Shown here: positions 26,549 to 34,789 of the stretch, piece after piece
How the letters are laid out: every line of letters begins with the position of its first letter
Numbering within the stretch: the stretch's first letter is position 1
NCBI GenBank assembly: GCA_902601785.1
Contig: CACKOH010000008.1
Location: forward strand, 1 to 47,140
Reading direction: 5' to 3'
DNA length: 47,140 bases
From: an uncultured Pelagibacteraceae bacterium
Lineage (GTDB): Bacteria > Pseudomonadota > Alphaproteobacteria > Pelagibacterales > Pelagibacteraceae
The notes under the pieces: model-generated
The model's database searches: none
What the model saw: the letters and a program-made list of their open reading frames with translations, nothing else
What the model was told of the DNA's origin: nothing
Made by a program: the position numbers and the translations under genes

Positions 26549-27271
26549 ATGACTAAAAAAGTAATAAATCAAAATGACAAATTTAGAGAAGAATTGATAA
26601 ATACAATTGAACCAAACTTTGTTTTTACTGATAAACCTATAAACAGATTTATTAACAATGATGCAAAACTTGATGATAATCAGACAAAAAATAAGAATGA
26701 GTTACTACTAAAACTAAAAAAACAAATCAATTCAATTGAAAATTGTAAATTGAAAGAAAATTCAAGAAATTTAATTCTAGGAGATGGAAACATAAACAGT
26801 CCTATAATGTTAATTGGTGAAGCCCCAGGCTTAGAAGAAGACAGTAATGCTAATACTTTTATGGGCGAAGTTGGAGAGCTCCTTGATAAAATGCTGCTGG
26901 CTATCGAGATAAAAAGAAAAAATATTTATTGTAGTTATTCGATAAATTTTAGGCCTCCAGAAGACAGAAAACCAACGTCAGTAGAGATCAAAAGGTACTC
27001 TGTATTTTTAAAGGAACATATATCAATAATAGATCCCAAAATTGTCATTTTAATGGGGAGTACTGCTATGGAGGCTGTTACAGGAATAAGTGATAAAATT
27101 TCAACTAAAAGAGGAAAATGGGAAGAGGTTATACTAAATGGTCGAACCTTTCCTTTAATGATAACTTTTAATCCTTCATATTTGATAAGATTCCCAGACA
27201 ATAAGAAATACTCATGGGAAGATTTAAAAAAAATAAGACAAAAGATAAAAGACTTAAATTTAAAAGTTTAA
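26549..27271 (+). CDS. Uracil-DNA glycosylase, family 4-like, with Fe-S cysteines mostly lost
   Basis: The 240-residue protein has the family 4 fold signature: GDGNINSPIMLIGEAPGLEED (about 78-98) with the GExPGxxED active site, FMGEVGELLDKML, FRPPEDRKPT, and the C-terminal FNPSYLIR. It would remove uracil from deaminated DNA. Classical members ligate a 4Fe-4S cluster with four Cys; only Cys66 of the first CxxC pair remains. Position 63 is Ile, the position before RPP is Phe134, and the last ligand position is Tyr150. Other alphaproteobacterial relatives also depart from the full set, so this may be a lineage variant. The stop overlaps rnhB by one base. Confidence 0.85.
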   Translation: MTKKVINQNDKFREELINTIEPNFVFTDKPINRFINNDAKLDDNQTKNKNELLLKLKKQINSIENCKLKENSRNLILGDGNINSPIMLIGEAPGLEEDSNANTFMGEVGELLDKMLLAIEIKRKNIYCSYSINFRPPEDRKPTSVEIKRYSVFLKEHISIIDPKIVILMGSTAMEAVTGISDKISTKRGKWEEVILNGRTFPLMITFNPSYLIRFPDNKKYSWEDLKKIRQKIKDLNLKV

Positions 27272-27843
27272 TGAAAACAATCGCAGGTGTAGATGAAGTT
27301 GGTAGAGGAAGTTTAATTGGACCAGTTTATGCGGCTGCTGTTATTTTGAATAAATCAGTTAATTCTAAAATAATCAAAGACTCTAAAACACTGACTAAAG
27401 GAAAAAGGGAAATTTTATTTAATTATATCAAAAAAAATTCTATTTGGGCTACTGGTAAAGCATCTGTTAAAGAAATAGATAAAATAAATATTCTTCAAGC
27501 AAGTTTGCTCGCTATGAAAAGAGCAATAAAAAAACTAAAAAGAAAACCCTCACAAGTTTTAATTGATGGAAATAAAATACCTGATTTAAAAAATTACAAC
27601 TTAAGGGCAATAGTAAAAGGTGACCGAAAAATAGCTTCTATTTCAGCAGCATCCATTATTGCTAAAGTAACTAGAGATAATTTTATAAAAACATTAGCAA
27701 AGAAGAACAAAGGATATTATTGGGATCAAAATTTTGGTTATGGAACTAAGCAGCATTTAAAGGCAATAAAAAAGCTTGGTGTTAACAAACATCATAGAAA
27801 AACATTCTCACCAATGTCAAAACTTAATAAACACAATATCTAG
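27271..27843 (+). CDS. rnhB: Ribonuclease HII
   Basis: RNase HII removes single ribonucleotides and RNA from RNA/DNA hybrids. The 190-residue protein starts MKTIAGVDEVGRGSLIGPVY with catalytic Asp8 and Glu9. It also has DSKTLTKGKRE, the VLIDGNK strand with a third acidic residue, and the ASIIAKVTRDNFI motif. A longer frame starts at 27214 inside the previous gene, but the ATG at 27271, overlapping the uracil-glycosylase TAA, gives the family start. rnhB followed by ccrM is a common alphaproteobacterial order. Confidence 0.96.
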   Translation: MKTIAGVDEVGRGSLIGPVYAAAVILNKSVNSKIIKDSKTLTKGKREILFNYIKKNSIWATGKASVKEIDKINILQASLLAMKRAIKKLKRKPSQVLIDGNKIPDLKNYNLRAIVKGDRKIASISAASIIAKVTRDNFIKTLAKKNKGYYWDQNFGYGTKQHLKAIKKLGVNKHHRKTFSPMSKLNKHNI

Positions 27844-27870
27844 TTATCTTAAAGTTTAACCACACAAATC

Positions 27871-27884
27871 GAGTCTAAATATTT
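27871..27884 (+). repeat. GAGTC-headed direct repeat, copy 1
   Basis: GAGTCTAAATATTT matches a second copy 44 bases downstream at 13 of 14 positions. It starts with a CcrM recognition site. Confidence 0.65.
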
Positions 27885-27914
27885 CAATCTCAGGTTGACC
27901 GTAGAATTCATTTG

Positions 27915-27928
27915 GAGTCTAATTATTT
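27915..27928 (+). repeat. GAGTC-headed direct repeat, copy 2
   Basis: GAGTCTAATTATTT is the second copy. It ends 7 bases before the ccrM ATG, so it occupies the place of a ribosome binding site. The 44-base offset is close to four helical turns, so both copies face the same side of the DNA. Confidence 0.65.
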
Positions 27929-27935
27929 TTTAAAA

Positions 27936-29006
27936 ATGAAAACTGATTTTAAAAATAAAATTATTAACGGAGATAGTCTTGAAGAGTTAAAAAAAATTCC
28001 ACGTGAAACTTTTGATTTAATTTTTGCAGATCCTCCATACAATCTTCAATTAAAAAGCGAATTAGTCAGACCGGACAGATCTAAAGTAGATGCTGTAAAT
28101 GATAAATGGGATCAGTTCGAAAATTTTAAAAAATACGATGAGTTTACATATAAGTGGTTATCAGAATGTAAAAGAATTTTAAAAAGAGATGGAGCAATTT
28201 GGGTTATTGGGAGTTATCACAACATTTTTAGAGTAGGAGCTGCAATTCAAAATTTAGGATTTTGGATTTTAAACGATGTTATTTGGAATAAAAATAATCC
28301 AATGCCTAATTTTAGAGGAACACGATTTACCAATGCACATGAAACTTTGATTTGGGCATCTAAAAGTGAAAAATCAAAATATACATTTAATTATCAATCA
28401 CTAAAATGTTTGAATGATGATTTACAAATGAGATCAAACTGGGATCTTCCAATTTGCAGCGGTGCAGAAAGATTGAAGAAAAACGGCAAAAAAGTGCATT
28501 CAACTCAAAAACCAGAGGCTTTGCTTCATAGAGTTTTATTAGCGTCTACAAATAAAAATGACATGATTTTAGATCCTTTTTTAGGTTCAGGAACAACAGC
28601 AACTGTCGCGAAAAAACTTGGTAGAAATTATTTTGGTATAGAAAAAGAAAAAAATTATTTCAAAGCTGCAGAAAAAAGAATTAAAAATACAAAAACTATT
28701 GAAGATGATTTACTTGATACTCTTAAAAATAATAGATCAAAACCTAGAATACCATTTGGATCATTAGTTGAACTTGGGATAATTAAGCCAGGCACTAACA
28801 TTTTTGACAATAAGAAAAAAATTACTGCAAAAATTTTAGCAGATGGAAGTATAAAGCATAACCAATCTGAAGGCTCTATTCATAAAGTTGCAGCTACTAT
28901 TTTAGGTGCTGAAAGTTGCAATGGATGGACATATTGGCATTGTGATATTGATGGCAGAATATATCCAATAGACTACTTAAGACAAAGATTAATCTCAAAA
29001 AATTAA
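27936..29006 (+). CDS. ccrM: Cell-cycle DNA adenine methyltransferase CcrM (GANTC)
   Basis: CcrM methylates adenine in GANTC and helps time the alphaproteobacterial cell cycle. The 356-residue protein (Caulobacter about 358) has the beta-class order: DPPY at residues 32-35 (FADPPYNLQ), then FLGSGT at 215-220 (LDPFLGSGTTATVA). HSTQKPEALLHRV lies between them. The C-terminal RAMA domain (GSLVELGIIKPGTNI, WTYWHCDIDGRIYPID) marks CcrM rather than ordinary restriction-associated enzymes. A TTG eight codons upstream is in frame, but the ATG at 27936 is preferred. No cognate restriction gene is nearby. The end overlaps the convergent monooxygenase by 4 bases. Confidence 0.95.
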   Translation: MKTDFKNKIINGDSLEELKKIPRETFDLIFADPPYNLQLKSELVRPDRSKVDAVNDKWDQFENFKKYDEFTYKWLSECKRILKRDGAIWVIGSYHNIFRVGAAIQNLGFWILNDVIWNKNNPMPNFRGTRFTNAHETLIWASKSEKSKYTFNYQSLKCLNDDLQMRSNWDLPICSGAERLKKNGKKVHSTQKPEALLHRVLLASTNKNDMILDPFLGSGTTATVAKKLGRNYFGIEKEKNYFKAAEKRIKNTKTIEDDLLDTLKNNRSKPRIPFGSLVELGIIKPGTNIFDNKKKITAKILADGSIKHNQSEGSIHKVAATILGAESCNGWTYWHCDIDGRIYPIDYLRQRLISKN

Positions 29007-30154
29007 TTGTTGTAAATTTTTCCTAAATAATTTTCTAAAAATTTTTTGTTCTTGGTTAATATTTTCAATCCCATATTTCTAAAAAACACTATAATTGGAT
29101 TTGATACATGAAAAGCAAATTGATTTAGTTTTGATCTATTATTAATCATTTTTACCCTTGAAACTCTATTACTATAATAATTAGATTTGTTATTTGTGAT
29201 ACTCTCAAATAATTCTGATGCGCCTTCAATGGACTGTGAGGCTCCTTGTGCAAAAGAAGGTGGAAAGGCAAAAAAGGCATCTCCAACAAGATGAATATTT
29301 TCAACTGATTTATGAAAATCTTTACTAACAAAAACTGGGAAGCACTTGATATTATTTAGGTTATTTAAAATTGAAGAAGAAATTTTATTTTGTAATTTAT
29401 TTTTAATTCCCTCGATAAAAGCTTTTTCTTCAAAAAAGCTATAATTTTTAAGCTCATTTGCAGTTAATTGATGCTTTAAAACACCAATAAAATTGTATTC
29501 TCCAGCACTGTTATCAATTGGGTAGATAACATAATGAAAATCAGGACCTACAAATAAAGAAATGTTCATTTCATTTAAATTAATTAAGTTAGCCCGTAGG
29601 ATTTTACCTCTAATTGCAATACAATTATTATAAGTTGGTTGAATTTGATTATTAGAAATTAAGGATTTTCCTTTAGAAAAAATACCATCAGATATAATTA
29701 GATATTCACAAATAAAATTTTGATTATTTTTAAAAGTTAAGTTTATTTGATCATTTTTTTTTTCGATTTTCTCAATATTATGTTCATATTTTATAACCTG
29801 CTCATCCAATCTATTTTTTAAAAATTCAACTAATGTAGATCTTTTCATTGTGGTATATTTACATTCTTTAGAATTGTATTCAGAAATATTCAAATCAGAT
29901 ATTTTTTTTTGATTTTCAATCTCATAAAAATCAATTTTTTCAGGATTAAATTTTTCTTTCTTTTCTATTTCATTGAATCCGATTTTGTTTAAAAGCTTGA
30001 TACTATTGGTTGAAAGTTGAATCCCATACCCCTCTTCTAACTCTATAGAGTGCTTTTTTTCAAATATTATAACTTGATAATTGGGATTATCTTTAAATAA
30101 ATTTGCAATAAATAAACCTGAAATTCCTGCTCCTATAATTCCAATTTTTTTCAT
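29003..30154 (-). CDS. FAD-dependent aromatic-ring monooxygenase (UbiH/salicylate hydroxylase type)
   Basis: The 383-residue flavoprotein belongs to the PHBH-fold group A hydroxylases. It has the FAD ADP-binding loop GIIGAGISGLFIANLF, a DG motif (LIISDGIFSKG), and the GD motif block VHLVGDAFFAFPPSFAQGAS. Possible roles are ubiquinone ring hydroxylation or oxidation of an aromatic substrate. No other ubiquinone ring gene is beside it, and the sequence does not decide. It overlaps the mutY stop by 4 bases on the same strand, an unusual neighbour for mutY. Confidence 0.82.
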   Translation of the reverse strand: MKKIGIIGAGISGLFIANLFKDNPNYQVIIFEKKHSIELEEGYGIQLSTNSIKLLNKIGFNEIEKKEKFNPEKIDFYEIENQKKISDLNISEYNSKECKYTTMKRSTLVEFLKNRLDEQVIKYEHNIEKIEKKNDQINLTFKNNQNFICEYLIISDGIFSKGKSLISNNQIQPTYNNCIAIRGKILRANLINLNEMNISLFVGPDFHYVIYPIDNSAGEYNFIGVLKHQLTANELKNYSFFEEKAFIEGIKNKLQNKISSSILNNLNNIKCFPVFVSKDFHKSVENIHLVGDAFFAFPPSFAQGASQSIEGASELFESITNNKSNYYSNRVSRVKMINNRSKLNQFAFHVSNPIIVFFRNMGLKILTKNKKFLENYLGKIYNN

Positions 30155-31134
30155 TTATTACTTTCTAGGTATCTAACAATTCTTTTTGTAAAAGTTGGTA
30201 ATGTGTATTTTTTTAACTTCTTAGGATCGATCCAGTGGGAAGTAGGCAATGAACCTACTTTATTCTTATGTTCAATTTTTATATTCATATTCATATTTGA
30301 CATCTTGAAATTAACTATATCTGTTGAACTTGTAGGCTTTGATAATTCTTGCATGGGAAAAATACTGAAATTTTTCAAAAAATTAAATCTAGTATTTTTA
30401 ATCAAAAGATATTTATTTTTATCTTTATAAACTTTTAGTAAATAATATTTATTGTTATTCTTTTTTTTGATTTTAGTAAGTAGGAAATCTTTTTTTTTTA
30501 AAGCAATACATTTACTTGAAATTGGACATTGTTCACAATGAGGATTACTCGGTTTGCAAATTAAAGCTCCTAGTTCCATTAAAGCCTGAGCATAATCACT
30601 TGCCCTGCTTGAATACCCAAAAATTTCTTTTTTCTTGATTAAGTTCTCTTTATTAATTTGATTTTCTTTTTTTAAATATAAATATCTTTTAAGAACTCTT
30701 TCAATGTTTCCATCTAAAGGAATAATGCTTTTATTAAAAACTATAGCTGATATTGCACTCGCAGTGTAATCACCAATACCTGGAAGAGATTTTAAATCTG
30801 AATAGTTTCTTGGAAGTTTTTTATCAAATTTTTTAATAACTAATAGAGCAGTTTTTTTTAAGTTTCTTACCCTAGAATAGTAGCCAAGCCCCTCCCAAAG
30901 CTTAATCAGTTTTTGATCTTCGAAATTTGCTAAAGTCTCTAAGTCAGGAATATTTTTTATAAATCTATTAAAGTAAGGGATTACTGTTGCTACCTGAGTT
31001 TGCTGTAACATAAATTCACTAACTAATGTGTAATATTGCTTTTTTTTATGAGAGACATTTTTTCTCCAAGGTAAAACTCGCTTATTAATGTCATACCAAT
31101 TAAGAATTTTATTTGTTATTATTGTTTCTTTCAT
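30151..31134 (-). CDS. mutY: A/G-specific adenine glycosylase
   Basis: MutY removes adenine mispaired with 8-oxoguanine. Numbered from the ATG at 31134 the protein has 327 residues. It carries catalytic Glu40 (EFMLQQTQVATVIP), the helix-hairpin-helix LPGIGDYTASAI, catalytic Asp141 (IPLDGNIERVL), a complete 4Fe-4S site (Cys193, 200, 203, 209), and a diverged NUDIX-like 8-oxoG-reading domain at the C-terminus. A longer frame to 31179 would run into the divergent neighbour and is not supported by the family. The start codon directly abuts the start codon of the DUF721 gene. Confidence 0.95.
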   Translation of the reverse strand: MKETIITNKILNWYDINKRVLPWRKNVSHKKKQYYTLVSEFMLQQTQVATVIPYFNRFIKNIPDLETLANFEDQKLIKLWEGLGYYSRVRNLKKTALLVIKKFDKKLPRNYSDLKSLPGIGDYTASAISAIVFNKSIIPLDGNIERVLKRYLYLKKENQINKENLIKKKEIFGYSSRASDYAQALMELGALICKPSNPHCEQCPISSKCIALKKKDFLLTKIKKKNNNKYYLLKVYKDKNKYLLIKNTRFNFLKNFSIFPMQELSKPTSSTDIVNFKMSNMNMNIKIEHKNKVGSLPTSHWIDPKKLKKYTLPTFTKRIVRYLESNK

Positions 31135-31623
31135 ATGCAATTTAAAAATAATACTAAGCAGAGAAATGTCTCCATTCAAGGCTTAAGATCTTTTAAAGAC
31201 ACTTTGCCAAAAAGCGTAAAAAAAATTATTAATAAAAAAGGTCACATTTATTCAGAAACCCTGAGTAATTGGAAATACCTTGTGGGTGATGAGTTTTTCA
31301 AGTGCTGTTATCCAAAAAAATTTAAAAGTTCAAATAAATTTGGTGTAAGCACATTGGTGATAATGGTCAAAAGAGGTCACGAAGTTGACATGGAGTATTC
31401 TAAAAAAGATATTTTAAATAAGATGAATGCCTATTTTGGTTATTCAGTTGTTGAGAAACTTAAATTCATTAGTTTTGATGATGAACAAAAAATTTCTTCT
31501 AAACTAAAAATTAATGAGAAAAATGTGACAATAAACAAATATAAAGATAAAATTAGTAATGTTAAAAATGAAAAAATTAAACAATCATTATTAGAGTTAA
31601 CTAAAGTGTTTAAACAAAAATGA
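31135..31623 (+). CDS. DUF721 protein, DciA-like
   Basis: The 162-residue protein resembles the DUF721/DciA family, whose better-studied members help load the replicative helicase DnaB. An N-terminal helix-rich part ends in YSETLSNWKYLVGDEFFKCCYP, the family's W..(I/L)VG..(L/F)...(C/T).P signature. A VMVKRGHEVDMEYSK-like strand segment and a charged C-terminal tail follow. The order mutY/DUF721/DsbA/smc is conserved in alphaproteobacteria, which supports the call. It starts at 31135, immediately beside the mutY start, and overlaps the next gene by 4 bases. Confidence 0.75.
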   Translation: MQFKNNTKQRNVSIQGLRSFKDTLPKSVKKIINKKGHIYSETLSNWKYLVGDEFFKCCYPKKFKSSNKFGVSTLVIMVKRGHEVDMEYSKKDILNKMNAYFGYSVVEKLKFISFDDEQKISSKLKINEKNVTINKYKDKISNVKNEKIKQSLLELTKVFKQK

Positions 31624-32198
31624 AAAAAATCTTAATAATTTCCATATTTTTTTTCTTCAGTACTTTAAGTACTCAAGCAGATGAAATAAAAAGAATTCTT
31701 GTAGGAAATAAGAGTGCAAAAATATCGATTATTGCTTTTGAATCTTTGACTTGTAGCCACTGTGCTAACTTTCATAAAGATGTTTATCCTTTATTAAAAA
31801 AAGAATATTTAGATACAGGTTTAGCTAAGATTGAGTTTAGACATTTTCCTCTAGATAATGCTGCTTTTAATGCTTCAAAAGTTGCTCAATGTAAAAATGA
31901 TGGGAATGTAGAGATATTGGAAAGTTTGTATGCTAATCAACAAAAGTGGGTAAAAGGAAGTTCAGTTGAGGAAGCGAATATTAATCTTAAAAAATTTTTA
32001 TCAACAGAAGGTTTCAATATTGATTTTGAAAGTTGCATTAACGACAAGCAAATTGAAGACTTTGTATTAAATGACCGAATCGATGGAGCAAAAAACTTCA
32101 AAGTAAATGCTACCCCTACGATAATAATTAATAACGAAAAGTTTGATAAAACCTTAAATTACAAAAATTTAAAAAAAGCTCTTGAAAAACTGATATAA
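31620..32198 (+). CDS. DsbA-family thioredoxin-fold disulfide oxidoreductase
   Basis: The 192-residue protein has a signal peptide (cleavage near residue 20, TQA/DE), a CSHC redox motif (Cys45-Cys48 in ESLTCSHCANFH), and a cis-proline region (VNATPTIIIN). It resembles the DsbA/BdbD-type thiol oxidases that introduce disulfides into periplasmic proteins. In alphaproteobacteria such a gene commonly lies between DUF721 and smc, as here (4-base overlap upstream, smc ATG 8 bases downstream). Confidence 0.9.
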   Translation: MKKILIISIFFFFSTLSTQADEIKRILVGNKSAKISIIAFESLTCSHCANFHKDVYPLLKKEYLDTGLAKIEFRHFPLDNAAFNASKVAQCKNDGNVEILESLYANQQKWVKGSSVEEANINLKKFLSTEGFNIDFESCINDKQIEDFVLNDRIDGAKNFKVNATPTIIINNEKFDKTLNYKNLKKALEKLI

Positions 32199-32206
32199 GT
32201 TTGTGC

Positions 32207-34780
32207 ATGGAGTTTAAAAAAATCCAGTTAAACGGATTTAAATCTTTTGCAGAAAAAGCAGATTTTTTAATCGAAGATGGTTTAACTGGTATTGTTGGAC
32301 CTAACGGGTGTGGAAAATCCAATATAGTTGAATCTCTAAGATGGGCAATGGGTGAAACATCTGCAAAAAGCATGCGTGGATCTGGAATGGAGGATGTAAT
32401 TTTTTCAGGTACTTCAAATAAAGCTTCGAAGAATATTGCTGAAGTTACTATAGAAGTTGAAAATAAAGATAAAGAAGGTCCAATTCAGTATCGAGAGCAT
32501 GATCAAGTTCAAATTAAAAGAAAAATAGAAAGAGATAAAGGTTCTAAATTTTACATAAACGGTAAAGAAGTACGAGCTAGAGATGCTCAAATGTTTTTTG
32601 CTGATCTATCTACTGGTGCACATTCTCCATCTATGATTAGTCAAGGAAGAATTGGAGCTTTAGTAACTGCAAAACCTACAGATCGAAGAGCAATATTAGA
32701 GGAAGCTGCAGGTATTTCTGGGCTGCATGTGAGAAGACATGAAGCAGAATTAAGATTGGGTGCTGCAGAAAATAATCTTAAAAGAGCTGATGAGCTTAGA
32801 AGACAACAGGAAAAGCAATTAGCAAATCTTCAAAAACAGGCAGAGGAAGCTTCAAAATATAAACTTATTTCTGAAGAAATAAAAAAAATTGAGGCTGGTT
32901 TATATTATTTAAAATTAATTGAGATAGACAAAGAAATCAGGATAGAAAATGAAATAAATAATGAAGCTGAAGGTGAAGTTGTTGGATTTAATACTAAAAT
33001 ATCAGAGCTGGAAAGTTTAATAAAACTCTCAACTGATAAAGTTTCACCACTTAGAGAAAAAAATATAGAAAATTTGTCAAGAATTCAAAGACTTAATCTA
33101 GAGCTTCAAAGTTTAGATGAAGAAAACACAAGAACTCAAGATGAAATCGAAACTATTAAAAAATCAATTCAAACTCTTGATGACGATATCGCAAGAGAAA
33201 AAGGGATAATTATTGACGCTAATTCTAATGAAAAAAGACTAAAAGAGGAAAAATTGGATTTAATAGAGACAGACTCTAAATATTTTGAAACAGAAAAGCT
33301 TTCTAACGAAGAGCTAGAAGTAGAAAAAAATAGATTAATAGAGGAACAAAAAGCTGTTGATGATGTTATAAACAGCTTTGCTGAGCAGACAATCAATATT
33401 AGCTTGGGCCCAATTAAAAATGTCCAAAGTTCAATCCTAAGGGTTAAAGAATTAATTGATAGTAATGAAATTAATCAGGCAGTTACTTTACTAGACAGAT
33501 GTAACATGCAGCTTAATAATTTTTTAAATGACCTTAAAGATGACAAATCTAGAAATGAATTATTAAGTGTTAATGAAAAATCTAAAAATATAAAATTACT
33601 TCAAGAAAAATATGCTGATGCTTATAGTAAAAATCAATCTATCAAAAATGAGTCTATAAAAAGAAATGAAAGAATTAAAACCATTGAAACAGAAATTGAA
33701 AGTTGGAAAAATTTATTATTAAATTCAGAGAAAATGGTTTTAGAACTTACTGAAAGAAAAAATAAATTGTCATCTCAATTGAATGATTTAGAAAATCAGC
33801 CAAGAGTTCAGGCTGAACGGAAAGGTCAAATTTCAGAAAATTTGAGAATTTCCGATAAGGAAAAAATTGATAACGAACTAATTATTGATGAAACTGATAA
33901 AAAAATTGAAACTTTAAGACGTGAATTAAATAAAATTCAAGAGCAATCAATACAAATCAGAGAAAGAAAAGCTAGTTCAGGAGCAACTATTGAAGGTCTT
34001 CAAAAAAGGAAAGGAGATTTATTAGACCGTATAAGTTCTGAACTGAATCTTAATGAAGAAAATATTTTAGAGAATTCAAATTTAAATGGTGTTGATGAGC
34101 TCCCCAACGCTGTTGATCAAGAAGATGCATTGGATAAAAAGAAGCAAGAAAGAGAAAGGTTTGGCTCTGTAAATTTAAAAGCAGACGAAGAAACTAATAA
34201 ATATGAGGAAGAGATTAAAAAAATGGAGCAAGATCGAGCGGATTTAGTAACAGCTATTGTAAAATTAAAAGATAGCATAAATGAACTTAATCAAAAAGGA
34301 CGTGAAAGATTAATAGAGGCTTTCGAGAAAGTGAATAGAAAGTTTAATGAGGTCTATACAAAATTGTTCAATGGAGGGAATGCAAAATTAGAATTAGTTG
34401 ACTCTGATGATCCTCTGGAAGCTGGATTAGAGATGTTGGTAAGCCCTCCTGGAAAAAGATTACAATCAATAACCTTATTATCTGGGGGAGAACAAGCACT
34501 AACGGCACTTTCATTGATCTTCGCAGTATTTTTAACTAACCCATCTCCAATTTGTGTTTTGGATGAGGTTGATGCTCCGCTGGATGACGCAAATGTAACA
34601 AGATTTTGCAGTTTACTTGAAGAGTTGACTAAAATAACAAATACTAAATTTATCATTGTAACTCATCATGCTTTAACCATGTCTAAAATGAATAGATTAT
34701 ATGGGGTAACTATGCCTCAAAAAGGTATCAGTCAGTTAGTTGCAGTTGATTTACAAAAAGCAGAGAGTATGGTTGCCTAA
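32207..34780 (+). CDS. smc: Chromosome segregation protein SMC, short form without a recognisable hinge
   Basis: The ATP-binding cassette of a structural-maintenance-of-chromosomes protein is complete. Walker A is GPNGCGKSN (about residue 31), the N-lobe block is SPSMISQGRIGALVTAKP, the signature is LLSGGEQALTALSL, Walker B is ICVLDEVDAPLDD, and the H-loop is VTHHALTMSKM. Between the heads lie two coiled-coil stretches (about 170-385 and 450-690). At 857 residues it is about 300 shorter than usual bacterial SMC. The middle (about 385-450) has no glycine-rich hinge dimerisation domain, only a short helical region (around GPIKNVQSSILRVKELID). I chose ATG 32207 over an in-frame TTG at 32201. Confidence 0.93.
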   Translation: MEFKKIQLNGFKSFAEKADFLIEDGLTGIVGPNGCGKSNIVESLRWAMGETSAKSMRGSGMEDVIFSGTSNKASKNIAEVTIEVENKDKEGPIQYREHDQVQIKRKIERDKGSKFYINGKEVRARDAQMFFADLSTGAHSPSMISQGRIGALVTAKPTDRRAILEEAAGISGLHVRRHEAELRLGAAENNLKRADELRRQQEKQLANLQKQAEEASKYKLISEEIKKIEAGLYYLKLIEIDKEIRIENEINNEAEGEVVGFNTKISELESLIKLSTDKVSPLREKNIENLSRIQRLNLELQSLDEENTRTQDEIETIKKSIQTLDDDIAREKGIIIDANSNEKRLKEEKLDLIETDSKYFETEKLSNEELEVEKNRLIEEQKAVDDVINSFAEQTINISLGPIKNVQSSILRVKELIDSNEINQAVTLLDRCNMQLNNFLNDLKDDKSRNELLSVNEKSKNIKLLQEKYADAYSKNQSIKNESIKRNERIKTIETEIESWKNLLLNSEKMVLELTERKNKLSSQLNDLENQPRVQAERKGQISENLRISDKEKIDNELIIDETDKKIETLRRELNKIQEQSIQIRERKASSGATIEGLQKRKGDLLDRISSELNLNEENILENSNLNGVDELPNAVDQEDALDKKKQERERFGSVNLKADEETNKYEEEIKKMEQDRADLVTAIVKLKDSINELNQKGRERLIEAFEKVNRKFNEVYTKLFNGGNAKLELVDSDDPLEAGLEMLVSPPGKRLQSITLLSGGEQALTALSLIFAVFLTNPSPICVLDEVDAPLDDANVTRFCSLLEELTKITNTKFIIVTHHALTMSKMNRLYGVTMPQKGISQLVAVDLQKAESMVA

Positions 34781-34789
34781 ACTATACAA

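Larger units (their letters stand above)
27844..27935 (+). promoter_or_regulatory. ccrM promoter/leader region with two GAGTC sites
   Basis: The 92-base gap between rnhB and ccrM is the longest same-strand spacer in the window. It holds two GANTC sites, both GAGTC, at 27871-27875 and 27915-27919. These are targets of the enzyme encoded downstream, which suggests methylation-dependent autoregulation as described for Caulobacter ccrM. No clear -35/-10 pair was identified. Confidence 0.55.

Noticed and set aside
27852-27866. Possible CtrA-type site (TTAA repeats) upstream of ccrM
   Set aside because: The two TTAA elements are only 3 bases apart, not the 7 expected for a CtrA box, and TTAA is common in this AT-rich DNA.
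29003-29040. AAAAATT/AATTTTT inverted repeat at the ccrM/monooxygenase convergent end as a terminator
   Set aside because: The stem is only A-T pairs with a 10-base loop, expected often by chance in this composition.
34354-34656. 100-codon open frame opposite the ATPase end of smc
   Set aside because: Ser/Val-rich shadow of the conserved SMC C-terminal head; not a gene.
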